Assembly (NCBI RefSeq): GCF_003259905.1
Contig: NZ_QLMG01000038.1
Span: forward strand, 1 to 42,862
DNA from: Salipiger aestuarii
Lineage (GTDB): Bacteria; Pseudomonadota; Alphaproteobacteria; Rhodobacterales; Rhodobacteraceae
DNA: 42,862 bases
Direction of reading: 5' to 3'
Shown: positions 1 to 9,500 of the stretch, in pieces
Position numbering within the stretch: the stretch's first letter is position 1
Layout: every line of letters begins with the position of its first letter
Program-made: the position numbers and the translations under genes
Notes under the pieces: model-generated
Database searches by the model: none
Told to the model about the DNA's origin: nothing
Seen by the model: only the letters and a program-made list of their open reading frames with translations

Positions 1-360
1 ATGGCTGAAGGGCATAGAGGCAATCGTCCAGCGGCAGCAGCGTGTGCCGTCGGAATGCGAGGAATTGCCTCCTCAGCTTCAGTGAGAACGGTTGAACGCG
101 GCTTCTTTGGATCGGTCTTCAGGCGCTCCACCGTCGCACGCTTACGCCACTTCGCGACGGTTTTGGGAGTGATGCCCAACTCCATGCTCAGCTGCGCGAG
201 CGAAGCTTGCGCTTCTCATCGTTGTGCTGCGCAAACGACTGCCAGCCAATGGATCGCTGTATCGCTGCTCGGACCGCGTGCGTGCCCTCTCGGCAGATTT
301 GCCTTGCAAATCGCCTGCCGGGTAACAGTGCGTGGCGCTGCCGTGAAGAATTTGTCCCAT
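1..360 (-). pseudogene. IS481-type transposase, 5' fragment with frameshifts
   Basis: The minus strand starts at 360 with MGQILHGSAT, a typical opening of IS481-family transposases. Further on, in another frame, it reads ELGITPKTVAKWRKRATVER, the helix-turn-helix stretch of that family, followed by PRSTVLTEAEEA. After one more frame change it reads FRRHTLLPLDDCLYALQP up to the window edge. The family order is therefore kept but spread over at least three frames, with an in-frame stop before the helix-turn-helix part, so no functional protein can be made. The element continues beyond position 1. The family assignment is from remembered motifs, not a search. Confidence 0.75.
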
Positions 361-393
361 AAGGCGTCCTTCCCATGGTCACAGATAAGTAGA

Positions 394-416
394 CCATCAC
401 ACGCTGGGACTAAACA
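394..416 (-). repeat. probable terminal inverted repeat of the IS481-type remnant
   Basis: Read on the minus strand this begins TGTTTAGTCCCAGCGTGTGA, 34 bases upstream of the transposase start codon. That is about where an IS481-family terminal repeat (usually beginning TGT) should lie. The matching end lies outside the window, so this is inference from position and the TGT start. Confidence 0.4.
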
Positions 417-810
417 GCTAGCCTCACCGGTCAGCACGTCGTGGAGGGGATATTGGCAACGGCGCGCAACGGAACCGCATCATCCGCGGGCCATGCCCAT
501 GCGCTGTTCGATCATCCGGACAAGCTTGCGGCGCCTGGCGTGACACAGGGCCTGGACGGCTTTGAAGCCCCCGGATTTCCTCGGCACCGTGTCGGATATA
601 TCCGGATCCCGCTGCGCCAGATCCCGCTGCGCCATGACCCGCTCTGCGCGCTCGCGGGTGGTCGGTTCGACGTCCACACGCAGGTGACGGACGCAAATGT
701 CGGCGATCCCGCCCTTTCTGACGAAGCCGTGGCTCAGGATGTAACGGGCGCTGACGCTGCGGGACCGCGAACAGCCCGATGGTGGCCTGGTGCAATTGCT
801 CCCCAAGACC
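417..810. other. unassigned stretch between two IS remnants
   Basis: No recognisable gene was found. The minus strand is open from 836 to 480 (118 codons), and part of it (around GIADICVRHLRVDVEP) looks protein-like. However, its first third is antisense to the IS3 transposase remnant, there is no ribosome binding site, and the family is not one I know. It may be a fragment of a gene cut by the two insertions, or only a GC-driven open frame. Confidence 0.3.
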
Positions 811-972
811 GAGTGCCGGAATGAGCACCTGTTCATGAGCCTTGCAGATGCGCGCGAAAATCTGGGGGATTGGCGCAGACATTATCACAAAGATCTCCCC
901 CATAGCGCGACCGGATACAACGTCCCGATCACCATGTATTATCCCGATGGCGCAGCCAGCGCGTCACCGTGA
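811..972 (+). pseudogene. IS3-family transposase (OrfB), C-terminal remnant
   Basis: The frame reads ECRNEHLFMSLADARENL, then GDWRRHYHKDLPHSATGYNV, and ends at the TGA at 970-972. This is the C-terminal end of the DDE integrase domain of IS3-family OrfB: the ExxNEHxFxSLxxAR segment with the last catalytic Glu region, and the WRxxYNxxRPHSALGY block. Everything upstream of about 811 is missing, so it is a 3' relic of about 54 codons. The same protein end is found again at the other side of the window (42345-42439), in the same orientation. Confidence 0.8.
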
Positions 973-1004
973 AACGGCCGGAAAACTCCAGCTTCCGGCG
1001 CGCC

Positions 1005-1017
1005 GGATTTGGGGTCA
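1005..1017 (+). repeat. probable right end of the IS3 remnant
   Basis: The sequence after the transposase stop runs to GGATTTGGGGTCA and ends in CA, as IS3 elements do. Its reverse complement begins TGACCCC, comparable to TGACTGCCC at the other relic (around 42471) and TGACCTGCCC at the fresh IS3 copy (42720). The exact boundary is inferred; no target duplication can be tested because the left end of this copy is gone. Confidence 0.45.
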
Positions 1018-1539
1018 GAGCAGGCTCAGGCGCGGCCTCGCAGGAACTGCACCGTTTTTTCGGGGGATAGCCATCGCCCAGGTCATCTGCTCCTGGGTTT
1101 CGACGGCACAGGGGCGAACCGACCGCAGACGGGCAAGCGCATCACCCGGCGCTTCGCCCGCCTCGGTCATCAGCCGCAACACGACCATTCCGGATCGACC
1201 GCAGCCTCCCCGACACTGCACCAACACCCGCCCTCCACCTTCAAGAACGTTGTGAATGACGCGGCTTACCCCCGTCCAACGCTGCTCGAATACATCGTCG
1301 GGTATGCCAAAATCGCGAATGGGAAGGTGCTCCCATCTGGCACCATGATCGGCGACGAAGACCCCGAAATCGCGCGCGCCCGCCGCGGCAAGTTCATCCG
1401 CCGTCACCAAGGCAAGCACCACAGAAGGTTGCCAGTCCGACACATGCTGAAGGTCCCCGGCAAGATCCCCGTCGCCGCCGGGCAGGGCTGAAAGCGCAAG
1501 GATGCCGTCGGAAACCCGCAGCGCGTGCAGCATGAACAT
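1015..1539 (-). CDS. protein-tyrosine-phosphatase-like protein, altered active-site His
   Basis: A 174-residue cytosolic protein of the cysteine-based phosphatase superfamily (dual-specificity/PTP type), which would hydrolyse a phosphotyrosine or similar phosphoester. The P-loop is VQCRGGCGRSG, giving C109-x5-R115. The residue before the cysteine is Gln108 (codon CAG), where the family signature has His. D76 or D81 could be the general acid. I start at the ATG ending at 1539 because the preceding codons have no family resemblance and an AAAGG lies upstream; M3 is an alternative. The C-terminus reads PRKNGAVPARPRLSLL and stops at a TGA that coincides with the end of the IS3 remnant, so the original tail may have been cut. 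It is divergent from dnaX. Possibly impaired. Confidence 0.7.
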   Translation of the reverse strand: MFMLHALRVSDGILALSALPGGDGDLAGDLQHVSDWQPSVVLALVTADELAAAGARDFGVFVADHGARWEHLPIRDFGIPDDVFEQRWTGVSRVIHNVLEGGGRVLVQCRGGCGRSGMVVLRLMTEAGEAPGDALARLRSVRPCAVETQEQMTWAMAIPRKNGAVPARPRLSLL

Positions 1540-1717
1540 TTGGGGCGCCTTTTCCGAACGAGGGTCGGCACAGGCTGCACGATTCGGGCTGCCTTGCGAA
1601 CCCTTTTCGCCGGTCCCCTGACCGTTGTCCTGCATCTTCGCTATTTGCGTGGCGCCCGGTTTACCTCTGCCCTCGGGGCGCATACCTTGGGCCTGTCCCG
1701 TCACCCGGAAGGTCCCC

Positions 1718-3493
1718 ATGTCCGAGCAATCGCCCCAGGAAGGTACCAGATACCAGGTTCTTGCCCGCAAGTACCGCCCCGAGACCTTTGCCGATCTCGT
1801 CGGTCAGGACGCCATGGTGCGCACGCTCAAGAACGCCTTCAAGGCCGGGCGGATCGCGCAGGCCTTCATCATGACCGGCATCCGCGGCACCGGAAAGACC
1901 ACCACGGCCCGGATCATTGCCAAGGGTATGAATTGCATCGGGCCCGACGGCACCGGCGGCCCCACCACCGAACCCTGCGGGACCTGTGAACATTGCCGCG
2001 CGATCATGGAAGGCCGCCATGTCGACGTGATGGAGATGGACGCCGCGTCCAACACCGGCGTCGGCGACATCCGCGAGATCATCGACTCTGTGCACTACCG
2101 GGCGGCGTCGGCGCGCTACAAGATCTATATCATCGACGAAGTGCACATGCTGTCGACCAACGCGTTCAACGCCCTGCTCAAGACCCTCGAAGAACCCCCG
2201 GCGCATGTGAAATTCATCTTTGCCACGACCGAGATCCGCAAGGTTCCGGTCACCGTGCTCAGCAGGTGCCAGCGGTTCGACCTTCGGCGGATCGAACCCG
2301 AGGTGATGATCGCCCTGCTGCGCAAGATCGCCACGTCGGAAACCGCCGACATCACCGATGACGCACTGGCGCTGATCACCCGCGCCGCCGAAGGGTCGGC
2401 CCGCGATGCCACCTCGCTGCTGGATCAGGCGATCAGCCACGGCGCCGGGGAAACCGGCGCCGAACAGGTGCGCGCCATGCTGGGGCTTGCCGACCGCGGC
2501 CGGGTCATGGATCTTTTCGAAAAGATCATGCGCGGCGATGCCCCCGGCGCGCTGACCGAACTGTCCGAACAATATGCCGACGGGGCCGACCCGCTGGCGG
2601 TGCTGCGCGATCTGGCCGAACTGACGCACTGGATCTCGGTGGTCAAGATCACGCCTGATGCCGCCGACGACCCGACCATCGGCCCGGATGAACGGCTGCG
2701 CGGCCAGACGCTTGCCGCCAATCTGGGGATGCGCGGGCTGACGCGCATGTGGCAGATGCTGCTCAAGGCGCTTGACGAGGTCGCGCAGGCCCCCAATGCC
2801 ATGATGGCCGCCGAAATGGCGGTGATCCGCATGACCCATGTGGCCGAACTGCCGTCACCCGAAGAATTGATCCGCAAGTTGCAGGACACGCCCGTTCCGC
2901 CGGCCCCCGGCCCCGATGGCGGCACCCGACAGGCCACGACGACTGCGATGGGCGGGACCACCGCCATGGGCGGCCCCGTGCCCACCCATCCTGCCCCCTC
3001 TGGGCCCGTCGCCCATCACGGCGGCGCCGTCAGGGCGCTTGCCGCCGATCAGTCGCTGGCGCGGTTCCCCAGTTTTGAACATGTGATCGAGCTGATCCGC
3101 GCCAATCGCGACGGGCTGCTGCAGGCGCAGGTGGAACGCCATGTCCGGCTTGCCTCCTATCAGCCCGGACGGATCGAATTCACCCCGGCGGACGGCGCCC
3201 CCGCCGACCTTGCCCAGCGTCTTGGCAGCGCGCTGCAACGCTGGACCGGCAATCGCTGGGCCGTCACGCTGGTCAACGGCTGCGACACGCCCACGATCTA
3301 TGAAAAGGACCACGCCGAAGAACTTGCGCTCAAGGCCGAGGCCGCGGGCCATCCGCTGGTCAGGGCGACGCTTGCGATCTTTCCCGACGCCGAGATCCTC
3401 AGCGTGCGCACCCCCGAGGCCGTGAGCCAGGCCGCCGTTGCCGAGGCCCTCCCCGAGGTCGAGGACGAGTGGGACCCCTTCGAAGAAGACTGA
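1718..3493 (+). CDS. dnaX: DNA polymerase III subunit gamma/tau
   Basis: A 591-residue AAA+ clamp-loader subunit that joins delta, delta' and the polymerase core and loads the beta clamp. Residues 54-62 form the Walker A loop GIRGTGKTT. Cys73, 87, 90 and 93 form the zinc module, YIIDEVH at 137-143 is the Walker B region, and LSRCQRF at 181-187 is the SRC arginine-finger motif. The C-terminal third is the tau-type tail, with a Pro/Gly/Thr linker around residues 390-440. The start is the ATG at 1718, preceded by GGAAGG; the frame is open 31 codons further upstream but without a binding site. No slippery A-run was seen, so I have no evidence for programmed frameshifting. It is not followed by the ybaB-recR genes that often accompany dnaX; a convergent epimerase gene ends 6 bases away. 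Confidence 0.95.
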   Translation: MSEQSPQEGTRYQVLARKYRPETFADLVGQDAMVRTLKNAFKAGRIAQAFIMTGIRGTGKTTTARIIAKGMNCIGPDGTGGPTTEPCGTCEHCRAIMEGRHVDVMEMDAASNTGVGDIREIIDSVHYRAASARYKIYIIDEVHMLSTNAFNALLKTLEEPPAHVKFIFATTEIRKVPVTVLSRCQRFDLRRIEPEVMIALLRKIATSETADITDDALALITRAAEGSARDATSLLDQAISHGAGETGAEQVRAMLGLADRGRVMDLFEKIMRGDAPGALTELSEQYADGADPLAVLRDLAELTHWISVVKITPDAADDPTIGPDERLRGQTLAANLGMRGLTRMWQMLLKALDEVAQAPNAMMAAEMAVIRMTHVAELPSPEELIRKLQDTPVPPAPGPDGGTRQATTTAMGGTTAMGGPVPTHPAPSGPVAHHGGAVRALAADQSLARFPSFEHVIELIRANRDGLLQAQVERHVRLASYQPGRIEFTPADGAPADLAQRLGSALQRWTGNRWAVTLVNGCDTPTIYEKDHAEELALKAEAAGHPLVRATLAIFPDAEILSVRTPEAVSQAAVAEALPEVEDEWDPFEED

Positions 3494-3499
3494 CAGCCG

Positions 3500-4399
3500 T
3501 CAGCGCGTGACCGCCACCGTGCGGCGCAGCCCTTCTTCCAGGCCGACCGCCGGCGCCCAGCCCAGAACCGCCCGCGTGCGCGAGATGTCCAGCACGCTTG
3601 ACGCAACTTCGCCGTCCTGGGGCTGATGCACGATGTTCAGCGTCCCGCCCGCGACGCGTGGCAGCAATTCAATCAGGGACGCCAGCGAAGTGCCCTCGCC
3701 CGTGCCAAGGTTCAGCACGGTGACCGGGCCGCGCGGGGGTGTGCGGCAACACCGTTCCACCGCCGCGCAGAAGTCCGAGGCGTGGATGTAGTCGCGCAGC
3801 GACGTGCCCCCGCCAAACAGCCGGAACGCCTTGCCCGTGCGCAGCGCGTCCAGCAGAATTGTCACCACGCCGAACGTCGGCCCGGCCAGCGCCGCCCCGT
3901 AGACATTGGCCACCCGCAGAATCGTCAGCCGGAACCCATGGCGTTGTGCCAGCAGCGAAAGCCCTTGCTCGACCGACATCTTTTGCAACGCGTACCAGCT
4001 TTTGGCCGCCAGCGGCGTGTCCTCGGGGATCGGCAGGCTGGCGCTGTCGCCGTAAACGCCCGCCGAGGACAGATAAATCATGTGTCCGCGCCAACCCTTG
4101 GCCACCAGCAGCTCGGCAAAGCGGATCTGCGGTTCGATGTCACGCCGCGACAATTCGGCGAAATCGTTGAAATGCACGCGCGGGCTGGCCAGCCCCGCGC
4201 AATGCACGATGGTGGCATCGGCCCGTCCGGGCAGCCAGCCTGCCCGCAGCACTTCGGGGGTCGAGATCTGGCGCAATTGTCCGTTGCGCAGCGGCAGCGG
4301 CTTGCGCGCCACGCCGCTTGCGGCAATCCCGGCATCGTGCAGATGCGACAGGATCTCGAAGCCCAGAACCCCCGAACTGCCGGTGACGTAAACGGTCAT
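3500..4399 (-). CDS. NAD-dependent epimerase/dehydratase (GalE-like)
   Basis: A 299-residue extended short-chain dehydrogenase. TGSSGVLG at residues 6-13 is the NAD-binding glycine motif, SS at 111-112 supplies the catalytic serine, and YALQK at 136-140 is the YxxxK pair. The C-terminal RDYIHASDFCAAV and NLGTGEGTS blocks are typical of UDP-sugar 4-epimerases, so a nucleotide-sugar substrate is likely but not defined. The start ATG at 4399 overlaps the stop of a 29-codon reading frame (ATGA), suggesting translational coupling. It is convergent with dnaX: the two stops are 6 bases apart and sit in a short CTGAC/GTCAG inverted repeat. No other cell-surface sugar genes are adjacent. Confidence 0.85.
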   Translation of the reverse strand: MTVYVTGSSGVLGFEILSHLHDAGIAASGVARKPLPLRNGQLRQISTPEVLRAGWLPGRADATIVHCAGLASPRVHFNDFAELSRRDIEPQIRFAELLVAKGWRGHMIYLSSAGVYGDSASLPIPEDTPLAAKSWYALQKMSVEQGLSLLAQRHGFRLTILRVANVYGAALAGPTFGVVTILLDALRTGKAFRLFGGGTSLRDYIHASDFCAAVERCCRTPPRGPVTVLNLGTGEGTSLASLIELLPRVAGGTLNIVHQPQDGEVASSVLDISRTRAVLGWAPAVGLEEGLRRTVAVTR

Positions 4400-4485
4400 G
4401 CCGCCGGCTTCCCGCCGACCGGCCGGAACAGCGCCGCCGCGCATGTTCGGGTCCGGCGGCGTCCGTTCACGATAATGTCAGGCAT
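4396..4485 (-). CDS. candidate 29-residue leader or small protein upstream of the epimerase
   Basis: The frame begins MPDIIVNGRRRTRTCAAALF and ends PVGGKPAA. Its ATG (4485) is preceded by a perfect AGGAGG four bases upstream, the best ribosome binding site in this intergenic region, and its TGA overlaps the ATG of the epimerase. That arrangement points to a translated leader coupling ribosomes into the epimerase gene. I do not recognise the peptide. It could instead be the start of a longer ancestral gene or a chance frame; the binding site and the ATGA overlap are the only evidence. Confidence 0.4.
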   Translation of the reverse strand: MPDIIVNGRRRTRTCAAALFRPVGGKPAA

Positions 4486-4743
4486 GGCGCCTCCTGCCGG
4501 TTTGCGGCGTGAAATCCGCGGGCCTGCCCCGCCGTGCCGGGATACTGCGCCCTGTGAGGGCAGGCAAGTCGCGGCGCCGTGATCGTGCTGTGTCGTGCAT
4601 GCGACGCCGGCACCGGCAAGCAGGGCGCGCCGCGCCATCTTCGCGCCGATGCTGGAAATGGCCGTATGTCTGGCCTAGACTCACTCCTTGCGCCTGTCCC
4701 GGCGCGCCACGCCCATTTCGGGGCCCTACAAAGGACGACCGCA
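4486..4743. other. divergent intergenic region, epimerase / tamA
   Basis: No gene is recognised here. Frames open in this stretch are fragments without binding sites. It must hold the promoters for the minus-strand epimerase unit and the plus-strand tamA-tamB unit, but I could not identify convincing -35/-10 pairs. Confidence 0.5.
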
Positions 4744-6546
4744 GTGACCCCCAGGCGCCGCCATGCCGCCCTCGGCATTACCCTCGCTCTTGTCACCGGC
4801 CCCGCCGCCGCTCTTGACGATCTGGAATATTCCACACCAGGAATGAACGAGGACCTGAGGGCGGACATCAAGGCCTATTCCGCGCTGTCCGCCGCCGAGA
4901 ACGAAGAACGGGTGACCGGGCAGGACATCGTGGCTGCGGCGCTGTCGGATTACGGCATCCTGATTGAAACGCTCTATGACGCCGGGTATTACGGCGGCAC
5001 CGTCAGCATCACCATCGACGGGCGCGAGGCGTCGGATATTCCCCTGCTCGAAACCCCCGGCACCGTGGGCAAGGTTCTGGTGCGGGTCGATCAGGGGCCG
5101 CGCTTTGATTTCGGCCGGGCCGTTATCGCGCCGATCGCGCCCGAAACCGACCTGCCGGACGGGTTTGCCACCGGCGAAGTGGCGCGGGCGGGGGTTGTGG
5201 GCGATGCCGCCGACGCGGGTATCGAGGGCTGGCGCCAGCTTGGCCATGCCAAGGCCGAGATCGCCGGCGAGCAGGTCACCGCCGACCACCGCGCCAGCCG
5301 ACTGGATGTTGCGATGACCCTCGCCCCAGGCCCGCGCCTGACCTTCGGCGCGCTTCGCAGCATCAGCGACAGCAACGTGCGCAACGCCGCGCGCCGCCGT
5401 ATCGCCGGCCTCCCCACGGGCGAGGTGTTCGACCCCGATGAGGTCGACGACGCCGTGCGCCGCCTGACCACCACCGGCGCGTTCAGCACCGTCACCCTGC
5501 GCGAGGCGGAAACGCCAAACGCCGACGGCTCGCTCGACATGCTGCTCAGCGTCGAAGACGCCAAGCCCCGCCGCATCGGGTTTGGCGCCGAGGTGTCGTC
5601 GCTTGAGGGGCTGGCGCTGACGACCTACTGGCTGCACCGCAATTTTCTGGGCGGGGCCGAGCGCTTCCGGGTCGATGCCGAGGTTTCGGACATCTCGAAC
5701 CAGACCGACCAGATCGACGCCAGCCTGACCGCGCGGCTTGAAATCCCCGCCGCCGTGGCGATCTGGGACCCCGACACCACCGCCTATTTCCAGTTCGAAC
5801 TGTCGTCTGAAAACGAACCGGCCTATCTGGCCAACAGCGTCGAGCTGTCTGCGGGCATCTCACGGCGTTTCAGCGACGAGCTGACCGGCTCGCTGGGGCT
5901 TGGGCTGCGCTATTCCGAGGTCGACGACGATCTGGGCTACCGCGATTTCCTGTTGTTCACCGTGCCGACCTCGCTGACCTGGGACCGCCGCGACGACGAT
6001 CTGGACCCGAAATCGGGCTGGTACGCCGATACAGACTTCACGCCCTTCGTCAACCTCACCGGCTCCGGCAACGGGGCGCGGCTATATTCCGACATGCGGG
6101 GTTATTACGGCTTTGGCGCCGACGAGGGCACGGTGCTGGCCGGCCGGCTTCAGGTCGGGTCGGTGATGGGGCCGGAACTGGAAGACACCCAGCCCGAATA
6201 CCTGTTCTATTCGGGCGGCGCCGGGTCGGTGCGCGGCCAGCCCTACCAGTCGCTGACGGTCGATCTGGGCGATGGCGACGAAACCGGCGGGCGCAGTTTC
6301 CTGGGGCTGTCAGGCGAATTGCGCCAGGACGTGGGCGACAACTTTCAGATGGTGGCCTTTGCCGATGCCGGGTTCATCGGCGAGGGCACCGCGCCGGGGG
6401 GCGACGGCGACTGGCATTCGGGCGCGGGCCTTGGCTTGCGCTACAAGACCGGCATCGGACCGCTGCGTGTCGATGTCGCGGGGCCGACATCGGGCGACAC
6501 CGGCAAGGGCGTGCAACTTTACATTGGCATAGGTCAGGCATTTTGA
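4744..6546 (+). CDS. tamA: autotransporter assembly factor TamA (Omp85 family)
   Basis: A 600-residue outer-membrane protein of the BamA/TamA superfamily. It works with TamB to assemble some outer-membrane proteins and in lipid traffic between the membranes. Residues 1-27 are a signal peptide (VTPRRRHAALGITLALVTGP then AAA). POTRA-like domains follow to about residue 270 (for example YGILIETLYDAGYY and the RRIAGLPTGEVFDPDEVDDA segment). The rest is a 16-strand barrel with the conserved GGAGSVRGQPYQS (VRGY/F-type) motif and a terminal aromatic: the protein ends IGIGQAF. The start is GTG at 4744, chosen for the AAAGGA eight bases upstream and the signal peptide that follows. The last codons overlap the TTG start of tamB, so the two are translated as a pair. 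Confidence 0.92.
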   Translation: MTPRRRHAALGITLALVTGPAAALDDLEYSTPGMNEDLRADIKAYSALSAAENEERVTGQDIVAAALSDYGILIETLYDAGYYGGTVSITIDGREASDIPLLETPGTVGKVLVRVDQGPRFDFGRAVIAPIAPETDLPDGFATGEVARAGVVGDAADAGIEGWRQLGHAKAEIAGEQVTADHRASRLDVAMTLAPGPRLTFGALRSISDSNVRNAARRRIAGLPTGEVFDPDEVDDAVRRLTTTGAFSTVTLREAETPNADGSLDMLLSVEDAKPRRIGFGAEVSSLEGLALTTYWLHRNFLGGAERFRVDAEVSDISNQTDQIDASLTARLEIPAAVAIWDPDTTAYFQFELSSENEPAYLANSVELSAGISRRFSDELTGSLGLGLRYSEVDDDLGYRDFLLFTVPTSLTWDRRDDDLDPKSGWYADTDFTPFVNLTGSGNGARLYSDMRGYYGFGADEGTVLAGRLQVGSVMGPELEDTQPEYLFYSGGAGSVRGQPYQSLTVDLGDGDETGGRSFLGLSGELRQDVGDNFQMVAFADAGFIGEGTAPGGDGDWHSGAGLGLRYKTGIGPLRVDVAGPTSGDTGKGVQLYIGIGQAF

Positions 6547-9500
6547 AACGGTTCCTTCTTCTTCTTTCCCTGCTGTTTTGCCTGTCGGCCCCTGCCTTGG
6601 CGCAGGATGGCGACGACGGTGGCACCGCGCTTGAGCGGCTGATCGAAAACGCGCTGTCCTCGGATGGCATGACCGTGAACGTCAGCGGCTTTCGCGGGGC
6701 GCTCAGCTCCGAGGCGACGCTGGAGCGGATGACCATCGCGGACGACCAGGGCATATGGCTGACGCTGGAAAACGCCACGCTGGACTGGTCGCGCACGGCC
6801 CTGCTGACCGGTCGCGTCCAGGTCGAGGAACTGTCCGCCGCGCGGCTGGCGATCGACCGGCTGCCTGCGGGCAACGGCGATCTGCCCGACCCCGAAGCAT
6901 CGGGCACCGCGTTTTCGCTGCCCGATCTGCCGGTTTCGGTGAATATCGGGCGGTTTGCCATCGACCGGCTGGAACTGGGACAGCCGGTGATCGGCGAGGC
7001 GCTGGCCGCGCGGATCGAAGGTGCCGCGCAGCTTGCGGGCGGTGACGGCACGGTCGAGCTGTCGCTTCAGCGTGTCGATGAACGATCGGATTCTGTCCAG
7101 CTCTCGGGCAGCTATGCCAATGAAACCGAGGTGCTTTCGCTGAACCTGACGCTGGACGAGGCGGCGGGCGGGCTGCTGGCCACCAGGCTGGGCCTGCCCG
7201 GCGCCCCCGCCCTGCTGCTTGACGTGCAGGGTAACGGCCCGCTTGACGATTTCGCCGCCGACATCCGGCTTGCCTCGGACGGCACCGACCGGCTGACAGG
7301 TCAGGTCAGGCTGCAGGGCGCCGACAATGGCGGGCGCCGCTTTGCCGCGGATCTGTCCGGCGATCTGCGCCCCTTTCTGCCGCAAGAGCAACGCGCCATT
7401 CTCGGCGAAACCCAGACGCTTGTGGCCAGCGGCATGATGGACTCTGCCGGCGCGCTGGATCTGGACAGGCTGCAACTGACCGCCGCGCAGATGACGCTGG
7501 ACGGCGCCATCCGCATCGGTGCGGACGGCTGGCCGGAAAGGCTGGACCTGGACGGGCGCATCGCATCGGATGACGGCCAACCGGTGACGCTTGCGTTCAC
7601 CTCGGATGTCACGCGGGTGGATGGCGCCACGTTGACGCTGAGCTATGACCGCGCGCAGGGCGACGACCTTGTGCTATCGGTGCGGGCAAGCGGCGTCGAG
7701 CGCCCCGAGATGACCCTGAACGAGGCCCGTATCGACCTGATCGCCACCCTGTCGCCCAACACCGACAGCCCCCTGCCGGGACAGGTCGCGGGTCGTCTGA
7801 CCCTTGATGCCTCCGGGCTGGACTTTGCCGATGCGTCGCTGTCGCAGGCGGCGGGCGATGTGCTGACCGGCCGTCTGGATATCGACTGGCAGGTAGGCGC
7901 GCCGCTGCGCCTGTCAGATATCGACCTGAACGGCGCGGGCGTGCGCATCGAAGGCGGTGTGGAGTTCTCCGGGCTCACGCAGGGTGCGGACCCGACGGTT
8001 TCGCCCGACCTGCGCGCCAACATCCAGGGGCTGGACCGGTTTTCTGGCCTGGCCAACCGCACGCTGGGCGGGGCTGCGACCCTTGCCGTCGCGGGCGATT
8101 ACGAACCGGTCTCGGGGCGGTTCGACCTGACGGCAAACGGCATCACCACCGATCTGGTGACCGGGACCGCGCAGCTTGACGGGCTTTTGACCGGCGAGGT
8201 CGCGGTCGATCTGGCCGTCGCGCGCAATGAATCCGGCCTGTCGGTCCGCCAGGCCGTGATCGACGGTCAGGCGATCCAACTGGACGCCAGCGGGCGGCTG
8301 GCTACCGGGCAAAGTTCCGGACGCTTTGACATCACGCTGCCAGACCTGTCGCTGGTGCAGGACGGCGCCAGCGGCGCTCTGTCCGCGCAGGGCACGATTC
8401 AGGAAGGCGAAGCCGCCTATGCGCTCGACCTGACCGCCGCCGGGCCGGGCGGCATGCGCATGGATGGCGTGCTGACCGCGGCCAAGGCCGAGAACGGCAG
8501 CATCGGCGGCGCGGGCTTTACCGGCAACACGGTGATCGACGACCTGTCGGCCTTTGCCGCGCTGGCGCAGCGCGATCTGGACGGGGCGCTGCGCTTTGAC
8601 GGCGCGGGCAGCTACACGTTCGGCAGCGGATATTTCGACGCCCGGGGATCGCTCGTGACGCAGGATCTGGCGGTCGGCATTCCGCAGGTCGACGGGCTTT
8701 TGACCGGAACAACCCGCGCCGAGGTCGACGTGCTGCGCGACGAAACCGGCATCATCATCAACACCGGGCGCATCGCCGGCCCCGGCATCCGCGCCAACGC
8801 CAGCGGCACGATCCTGACCGGCGACAGCCGCGCCAGTTTCGACATCACACTGCCGGACCTGTCCATCGTGGCGCCCGGCGCGTCCGGGGTGCTGTCCGCG
8901 CAGGGCACGCTGATCGAGGACGCCGGCACCTACACGCTGGACCTGACCGCGGCCGGCCCCGGAGACACCCGCATCGACGGCACCGTGACCGCAGACAAGG
9001 CGGCCGACGGGTCGATCGCGCGTGTCGGTTTCGACGGCAAGGCCGATGCGCACGACCTTGACGCGTTTTCCGAACTGGTCGGGCGCGAGCTTGGCGGCAG
9101 TCTCAGCTTCGATGGAACAGGCGGCTATACGTTCGCCAACGGGTTCTTCGAAAGCAAAGGCTCGCTTGTCACCGCCGACCTCAGGGTCGGGATTTCCCAG
9201 GTGGACGGCCTGCTTGCGGGCACCACCACCGCCGAGGTGGACGTGGTGCGCGACGCGGACGGGATCGTCATCAACCAGGCGCAAGTGGACGGGCCGGGCA
9301 TCAGGATGACCGCCGAAGGCTCTGTGGCCACCGGCGCCTCGCGCGCCACCTTCGACCTGACGCTGCCAGATCTGTCCCTTGCCGCCCCCGGCACGTCGGG
9401 CAGTGCCAATGTCATGGGCACGCTGACCGAAGGCGCGGATGCCTACCTGCTGGACTTCACCGCATCGGGTCCCGGTCAGACCCGCGCCAATGGCACGGTG

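Noticed and set aside
1718-3493. Programmed frameshift in dnaX giving a separate gamma subunit
   Set aside because: No slippery A-rich heptamer was seen in the gene.
3490-3503. CTGAC-AGCC-GTCAG inverted repeat between the dnaX and epimerase stops as a bidirectional terminator
   Set aside because: The stem is only 5 bp and there is no T-run on either side; left as a remark under the genes.
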